From Nematopogon swammerdamellus (taxonomy: Eukaryota; Arthropoda; Insecta; Lepidoptera; Adelidae): a DNA stretch of 64,000 nt. The stretch lies in contig OX336354.1 in the NCBI GenBank assembly GCA_946902875.1, forward strand, positions 10,513,247-10,577,246, in the 5' to 3' direction. The position numbers and the translations under genes are program-made. The notes under the pieces are model-generated. The model did no database searches. It was not told the DNA's origin and saw nothing but the letters and a program-made list of their open reading frames with translations. Below, piece after piece: positions 57,561 through 64,000 of the stretch. Each line of letters begins with the position of its first letter. The stretch's first letter is position 1.

Positions 57561-58827
57561 TCCGTTGATTCCATGTAAAAATGTAGGTGAAAATGACTGG
57601 AAGACATCGCCTAAGGCTATAAGCCCGCCCTTGCCACGAATTAAGTTACGTAAAGTATGTTATTATAAAATTAATACCTACATTATGCGTAAATATTAAT
57701 ATCGGCAACAGCCACAGAACGAATCGGTTGCTTGCTTGCGCCGCCGTGGAGACAGCTCTAAACTTGGTGACCAAAGTGATTAAGTTTCAGCGACTGGGTA
57801 AGAATATTCGCAACGCTAACGATGATAGATAGGTAACTAGCACTTATCTACCTTTATATCTACCTTTAGCCTAAGTTAAGGTCTACCGTTAATGACCCAG
57901 ATCGTACCCCGCCTGATAAACTAATATATTCAATGCGAAACCAGAATTGCAGCTAGTGAGTAGTGGCAAATACCGCAACGTGGTGGAAATAATAAAAAAA
58001 AACTCGACTGAAAATAAAACGAAACGGGCGACATTACACGAGATGCCAACGGCCACCGCGCAAAAGTTAATTAAACCGAATCGAGTCGCAAAGCAAACAC
58101 ATCACCCAAAATTAAACCAATCGACGTGTCCAATAACGCAATGAACTAAAGACATAATTGCACAGCGGACGTGCCGCCGCTCGAGCACTCGGCAAACAGT
58201 CGCGCTGGGACAATATTTACTAATCCTACTATATATAATAACTACTTGGCAAATAATAAATAAGATGAAAGCACCGGAACAGAGGGGCCCAGATTCGCCG
58301 TAATGGCTCGCCCCCGCGCGACACTTGCCTCCAAATAGGTTTATGAAGATCCCCCGGGAGCGCGGCGGTGGCGGGTCGCCTTGTTTCGCTCTTTTATTTC
58401 CGTTCATTTTTGTGGCTTTCACTTGAATTTATGCCGCCGGTAATGCCTTGTCGAGACGGTTTACAGCGCAGTGCGTTACGCTGACTCCCACTTCAGTACA
58501 GATGTGTAGGAAATTGTCACACTCGCTGATGTTAAATGAGACTTTTACGCGTGAAAGTATACATATACTTACGAGGACATTCCGCTCTTTAATACGCTTG
58601 CGACTTGGTGCTTCACATTCTTTTATTTTAGCTCTTTAGTTAACCCGTAACTCAAAATTCCACATTCTTTCATAGAAATACCATTTTTATGCACATCGAT
58701 CGAAATTCATAGTAAATTTTGAATGAAAATGAGGGTTTAAAACAAAAAGCCAGGTTTTAATCTGATCCTGACATTTGTAATCTACTTCTGATTTTCATCC
58801 AACTTCATCATGAATGCATCGTGTACC

Positions 58828-59142
58828 GTGTGGGGCCGGTACTTTAAAAGAATAGCCCCACTGCATATCTCCCCGTGTATGTCGTAAAGGCGACTAAGGG
58901 ATATTACTTCCTTCTTAAATTACTAGGTGGTAGGGTTTAACCCGCCCGGGTTGATACCACCGCACTGAATGAAAGGTCTGTCGAAACGGCTATGTAAATA
59001 CTTTGTGTTTTCCGTCCAGTTCAGTGTAGCCGGCACGACCATAGGGAAGCACTGACGTGGCACCAAGTTCACCCAGTGTTGTGGGCTGATATTACGAATG
59101 TTGTAGGTGATGTAGCCAACCGTGTCAGTTTCCATAAAAAAA
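58828..59142 (+). mobile_element. SINE family C (second copy)
   Basis: TGTACCGTGTGGGGCCGG, CCCACTGCATATCTCCCC, GTCGTAAAGGCGACTAAGG passes at TTCTTAAATTACTAGG into the shared body and ends CAGTTTCCATAAAAAAAA. Same head-body junction as 12545-12868. It ends about 60 bases from the Pax6 exon donor at 59201. Confidence 0.75.
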
Positions 59143-59201
59143 ACTTTATATAACCAAAAGCATAATGCATTTTTCAATGTTATTCAAAGTGTAACTGTTA
59201 C

Positions 59202-59351
59202 CTTTCTCGAGGCTGTCGATTTGGTCGTTGGTGAAGGAGGTCCGGTTCCTCTGCAGTTTCCTCTTGAGCCGAAGTCTCATCTGAGAGTCCTCGTCGCCGG
59301 AAGACGCATGCTCGCTGTTACCGTCCGATCCAGCTTCAGACTGCAGGAGAT
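59202..59351 (-). CDS. Pax6: Pax6-family exon: linker and homeodomain start
   Basis: Donor GAAAG|GTAACA, phase 1 out. The end reads [26 protein letters not shown], the start of the Pax6 homeodomain, preceded by an acidic linker [20 protein letters not shown]. The family has ..[26 protein letters not shown].. The acceptor used is TTTGTCGCAG (exon from 59351, phase 1 in); an alternative CTGCAG eleven bases inside would start at 59340 in phase 0. The paired domain, expected upstream, is not in the window. Confidence 0.95.
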
Positions 59352-59946
59352 CTGCGACAAAGAAACATCGTTGTCGTCATTAACATCACTTACATCGTCA
59401 ACGCTATTAACAACTGAATAATTATGTTATTCTATCCAACATGAAAAACCAAAATTATCACAATTGCATCTGCCTCAAAAATGTGTTTTATTGTAACCCT
59501 ATTGGGTGGTTTAGTTCGTTTAAGCCTTATACATAGCCATAGTTCAACTGTTGAGAATGTTTCCAGTCTGACTCAGGCATCAGTCAATTTTACCCTCGAG
59601 GACAGACTCGTAGGCGGACTAAAATGTGTGAATTTAAGCAGTCGCGAACGATGTTTCAACCACCATCGAATTCGCCAATATCAAAGTAATGGGCGCCGAC
59701 GACGTCCTTGATGGATCCCAGCACCGCTACAATAGCGGCTCGTCTGCAACTGCGATTTGCGTATATGTTTTTGACGTGATAACGTCACGTCTTATAAATT
59801 GATGAACACCGGCTGCACGCACGAAAAAGTGTCACGTTCTATCTGAGCCTGTGTGTGCAAGCGAGAGCGCATAACCAGCGATAGAGAGGCACAATCGGCC
59901 CAAGCCGAAAGCGAATCAAGGGAATCCGATATTCGTTTGGTCGCTT

Positions 59947-60016
59947 ATTTGATTTCGTGGCTCAGTGGTAAGAGTGTAGGATTTGTATTTTTTGACCATG
60001 GGTTCGAATCCCTCAA
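59947..60016 (+). pseudogene. tRNA-like sequence
   Basis: GTGGCTCAGTGG (A-box-like) and GGGTTCGAATCCC (B box) about 40 bases apart, followed by a long T run from 60018. The stems are poor and no credible anticodon arm is seen, so this is a SINE head or decayed tRNA rather than a working gene. Confidence 0.4.
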
Positions 60017-60253
60017 ATTTTTTTTGTTTTTTTTTTCTTTTTTAAGCAATGTTACGGTGTTTAAATTTGTTTAGGGTGTTTAGTTTTTTTTATAACCACC
60101 TAAAAATTATTTTCGGAAATACAAACGTAACAAAAACGACATGCGTAGTCTTACCACTTTATGACGCTATCACGTAAAACTATCGTCCGTAAACCGACTT
60201 TACAGACAACCAATTTTTTTTTCTATTTTATTTAGGTAAGTTATTTATGTTTG

Positions 60254-60430
60254 TAGACCTTGGCATGGTCCTTCCACCGAGTCATGCAGCTGATAGTTAT
60301 CTTGTCCTAATGCTTTGCTAAACGTGGTGGTCGGTGTTGTGCTGTAATTCACAAGAGTACTTGCAGCACAACACCGATTACTCTGTATACCTCTGCGATT
60401 GCCGGGATACAGTGTGTGGTATGTATGTAA
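60254..60430 (+). repeat. Dispersed repeat F with TG-rich end
   Basis: TTCCACCGAGTCATGCAGC, GATAGTTATCTTGTCC, CTAAACGTGGTGGTCGG, GAGTACTTGCAGCACAACAC and a GTGTGTGGTATGTATG end. Confidence 0.65.
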
Positions 60431-62389
60431 GTAGGTATGTCATTTAAAGCTCTCTCTCTCTCTTTTATTGACATAATCTTAATCGTAGCTTATTTAATAA
60501 TAAATGTAAAAAATAATTATTTTCTAATTTTTTTGAATAAGTTCAAAGCATATTTGAACAGAAGAGCAGCGAAATGTCTTCTAGCAACTGAGCAGGCTGT
60601 AAACGATGACTAATCAATCGCGAATGACCCCACTCGGGAATGATTTCACGGCTCACTTGTTTGGTGTAATATCGACATTATTAGAGAAATTACGGACGCC
60701 GGGGCAGACATCAATCATTTGAAAACGTCAACACTTTCCGATGGCTCCTTTCATTTGCAAAACCCGACGTAATCTGCGGATCGAGCGTGTCTACGCCATT
60801 TCATAGAATATTGTACATGTGTATATTTTATAGTTGAAACGGTAAAGACTTCGTCAAAATTCATGTAAAATATACCCGTTCATATATTCATGTCAAGACC
60901 ATATTCAAACATATAAGCACATGAATCTTCGATAGCGTTTATCAAAAATGTCTCATTATAAAACGTTGCCACAAACACAGAAAAAGATGGGTATTCTTAG
61001 CTAGGTTAGGTATTTCAAAATAAAGAAGAGCGAAATTGTAATACCGCTTTTCTGCAGACACATGATTTCGTTTTGCAAACACGGCTCCATAAGCGATCGA
61101 TTTGAATTGAATACTTTTTATACCAATATTGGTTCTAGTTATTTTTATTATATTTATTATGTATATTACTAATTAAAAATCACACATATTTATTATTATA
61201 TATCTACCTATTGTCGCCGTCAGATAATCTTTTTTATATACATGTAAGATTTATATGTCAAATAGTTATTGGTCCCGAATAAAAATTTAAAAAAATCGTA
61301 ACATGACTTTAGTCCGATGATTATCAAACTGATACTCAAGCTAAAATATTTAAAACCCAAATCGGCATGCCCTCGACATAACAACATATCACTAACGCGC
61401 CCTATTAGCAGCGAGCGTCTCGTGCCAGCAACACAGCGCACACAATGATAACAAATTAATCAATTAACTAGAGGGCTGTTGGAGTGAGCCTGCACAATAA
61501 ATAACATTTGCTATCACTTACACGAATCCCTCCTGCCCTCCACTACAGGACAGGGCAGAGGGCAGATCCCGCTGACTAACTCCAGTTACTCCGGCCAGAG
61601 TTGATGATGAGGGCGGTATAAGAAATTTGTGCAATTTTGGGGGAGAAAGCCAAATTTTTGGAAGAAAATGTTGCATCATTGGCAAATTTGGTTTGGGGGT
61701 AGGCAATGATGATGTATCACTACAATCGAGTTTAGTCATCGCGTCTTATAATACAGCAATCAATCCAGACGTATAGTAAGTAGGAGAGCACAGGTTAGCC
61801 ATCCTGATATTGATAAAGATAATGATGAATATTTATTTCCGATGGAGAAATTGTTTCAGAGCGAGTTTGCAAAGGACGTCGGTACCTACCTACCTTGTCT
61901 AGCTTTTTTTTATTCAGCCAAAGCTGTATCAAAAACAAATCACGAAAAACTTTCCAGACGAAGCGAACAAAGAACTCTATATCGTGAAAACACTTAACCA
62001 CAATCCGGCCGCCAATAAGGCAAAAACACAAAAGGAGCAGACATTTTCAATATTCAAGGAAGAAGGCGACGCGAGCCGAACCGAAATACATAAAATATTG
62101 CGAGGAAAAGAGAAAAAGGCCCGTCATAACTGGAACGAAGGGCACGGCCGGAGCGAAATAGAAGATGAAACATACAAAAAATATATAAGAGAAATAATAG
62201 TAGTGAAAAGAACAAAATAAAAGCGGAGAGCGAGAGAGAGGCGGAAAAAAATTGAAGAAAATAAGCACAAAGGGGAAAGTCGGGAGATAAAACGAAATTG
62301 GAGCTATCGGAGCGGACACGACAGTTGTAGGTGGGGGCTGACGGGCCTCGATTACCCGACCCCCCGATTATGTGGCGGCGATCGATATT

Positions 62390-62525
62390 GTCAGTCAAAA
62401 ACACACAGCGGTCGCCCCACCACCACTACCACCACCACCGCGTCGCGCCTCGCTCCTCCGCGCCGCACCGGTAGCGGGTGAGCGTACCGGCTAACCGACA
62501 CGGTAGCGGTTGCGCCGGTAAGTTC
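62390..62525. promoter_or_regulatory. CG-rich patch in Pax6 upstream intron
   Basis: Many CG dinucleotides (CGCGTCGCGCCTCGCTCC, TCCGCGCCGCACCGG, GGTAGCGG twice) in an otherwise AT-rich area, next to a purine-rich stretch. A good plus-strand splice donor (CCG|GTAAGT) ends it at 62518. It could be a promoter with a non-coding first exon, or an enhancer. No transcript evidence. Confidence 0.3.
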
Positions 62526-64000
62526 TATCCGTTACAGTCTATCATTAATTTGAATATTTTTATTTGAAAGTTCTCAAATCATTCTTCTTTTTTTTATGGA
62601 AATGTTTTTTCTCAACGTTTGAAACTCAATGAAATAAATAGCAGGGTGCTAACAATCGACCGGTGACGTGCTGACGCTGTTGGTATCCCATTCGTGAGAT
62701 CGAATTTCAAATTCCGGCGTTCTCCAATAAGGTTTTTTATCAATTAACATTCTTCCCTTTGTGTTGTGTTCCGTGGTCCTGCTTATCTACAAACAAAACA
62801 ATCAGAGAACTGGCGCAAACATTTGAGTCACAGATAAAAATAATTATCTATAACTAAAATTGTAATAGCCCAATTACATCAATGAGGTCATTTATGACAT
62901 CAAAAGTAAACATCATTAATCTCTAAAACGCATGTCCTGCCCCTCGGCCTCTTCATCATTAACTACACGTACTGTGGTGCCCTTACCCTTACCCTTTCGG
63001 CTGATCTCAATTAGTTAATACCGAAGGACACGGAGAGATAAACTTTAGTGCTTGGGTTTTTATTGTTAAGTTCAAGTGCCCTCCAAATGACATCTTCACC
63101 CCCAACTCGGGGAATAGGGACTTGGTATGGTCACCCTCAAAGGGAAGCAATCAGTAGGCCCTCGTAAGCTACAACACTCACACAGATGACATCCGCAGAC
63201 AGTGGCGTATCGAGGTAAAGTGGTCCAAAGAATCTGCCTTAAAGGGCGTTGAAATTCTTTCTGTGGAGTAAGCTCTAAAAAAATACATACATACATAACG
63301 TCACGCCTGTTCTACGGTGAGGTAGGCAGAGACAACCCAACTCCACTTGCCACGATCCTGACACACCCCTGCCGCCTTTTCCACACTCATAATGTTTTTC
63401 GTACATGCTCGTCTGTTACGGGTTCTAACTACGCACCTGACCCTTTTTGAGCACGCGCCCGATCTGGGTCCGGTGCGTGCTTCTAGGGCGACCTATTCAC
63501 TTCATGAATTACAAAAAAAAAATTATAATAATACAAATCAAGTTATCTTGCCTCGCGTTGACTTCTGAAGGGCGCGTAGTGAGCCTGTGAGTGTGACAAA
63601 ATTCTACGATTTAAAGCTTAGAACATTTAATTTTTCATATAGTGATGTCACTAAAAGTTACAAAATTAATCGAAAATGTGAATTTCCAAAGGAATCTCAT
63701 GTGACAGCGTGTTTGAAATTACTGAGATAGTTTCCTCTTATTAATTTCGTCTAAAACGTTAATACCCAGTGATACGTAGATAGCCTAGAACCTGACAGTA
63801 AGTGAGTGACCCCTCTTTGTTGATTTTGTATATTCCGCTCCCTTAGAAATAACCTAGCTACAGCCCTGTCTACACAGACACGATGTCCGTATGCACACAC
63901 ATGGGCGCCTCGCAATCACACACAAAGATGGTTTTATTCGCGATACCAAAAATACGTGTAGGTCCAATACAACGGCGCACACATGTACACGCTGAGCAAA

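Larger units (their letters stand above)
56225..59201. other. Pax6: Pax6 intron (3.0 kb)
   Basis: No exon seen. Contains a TA-flanked MITE (56274-56654), a repeat F copy (57358-57560) and SINE family C (58828-59142). The part 57930-58440 has no recognised repeat and several CG-rich blocks; it may be regulatory (inference). Confidence 0.6.
59352..64000. other. Pax6: Pax6 intron or upstream region, gene continues right
   Basis: No paired-domain exon or other recognisable exon found on the minus strand. Contains a tRNA-like sequence (59947-60016), repeat F (60254-60430), a repeat-free stretch with homeodomain-type TAATCAATCG motifs (60550-60800), a strongly strand-asymmetric purine-rich stretch (61980-62320) and a CG-rich patch (62390-62525). 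Confidence 0.5.

Noticed and set aside
61518..61739. Minus-strand ORF ending in a good donor (GT|GTAAGTG), possible Pax6 linker exon
   Set aside because: Joining it to the next exon in its own frame gives an immediate stop; the frame that fits the phase meets a stop upstream, and no clear acceptor or Pax6-like residues are seen.
62054..62404. 116-codon minus-strand ORF with hydrophobic stretches
   Set aside because: It is the pyrimidine-rich complement of a purine-rich tract (Phe/Leu/Ser by composition); no signal of real coding.
1..64000. CRISPR arrays, operons, bacterial signals
   Set aside because: The sequence is clearly intron-bearing animal DNA; no direct-repeat and spacer arrays were seen.

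Overview
This looks like nuclear DNA from a lepidopteran (moth or butterfly). It is AT-rich, has long repeat-filled introns, carries insect-type conserved genes, and holds several dispersed repeat families I recognise as typical of Lepidoptera. The species cannot be told from the sequence.

Three conserved genes were found by joining exons with matching splice phases. (1) 6123-6226, minus: the first coding exon of an ANKS1-like ankyrin-repeat/SAM protein; the rest of that gene lies left of the window, so about 1-6122 is probably its first intron. (2) 7171-21739, plus: an apparently complete eight-exon gene for TM7SF3, a seven-transmembrane protein of about 585 residues. It is divergent from ANKS1, so 6227-7170 is a probable two-way promoter region. 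(3) 27079-59351, minus: the last five coding exons of a Pax6-family eye-development transcription factor (toy/ey type), holding the paired-class homeodomain and the conserved C-terminus. The paired domain must lie right of 64000. TM7SF3 and Pax6 are tail to tail.

The most interesting signal is at the Pax6 stop codon (27079-27081). The same frame stays open for 64 more codons to a second TGA (26884-26886). Third codon positions there are 51/62 G or C against 29/62 at second positions, which is a coding signature. The phase of the splice into this exon shows that simple alternative acceptors cannot reach this frame, so stop-codon readthrough (or editing) of Pax6 is the leading hypothesis.

Most other sequence is mobile DNA: an uninterrupted LINE reverse transcriptase ORF (36686-39166); fragments of at least three other LINEs and of a hAT transposase; about 30 SINE copies in families that share a central and 3' body but carry different heads (tRNA-like plus 5S-rRNA-like, another tRNA-like, and a third unrelated one); and several MITE-like or fold-back elements. 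Many are nested, and nested copies fix the boundaries and target duplications of a TA element (10645-11470) and a hAT-like element (46428-46716). Two irregular tandem arrays lie in Pax6 introns; one (about 43860-44436) is built from copies of the 3' end of a Pax6 exon and its splice donor.
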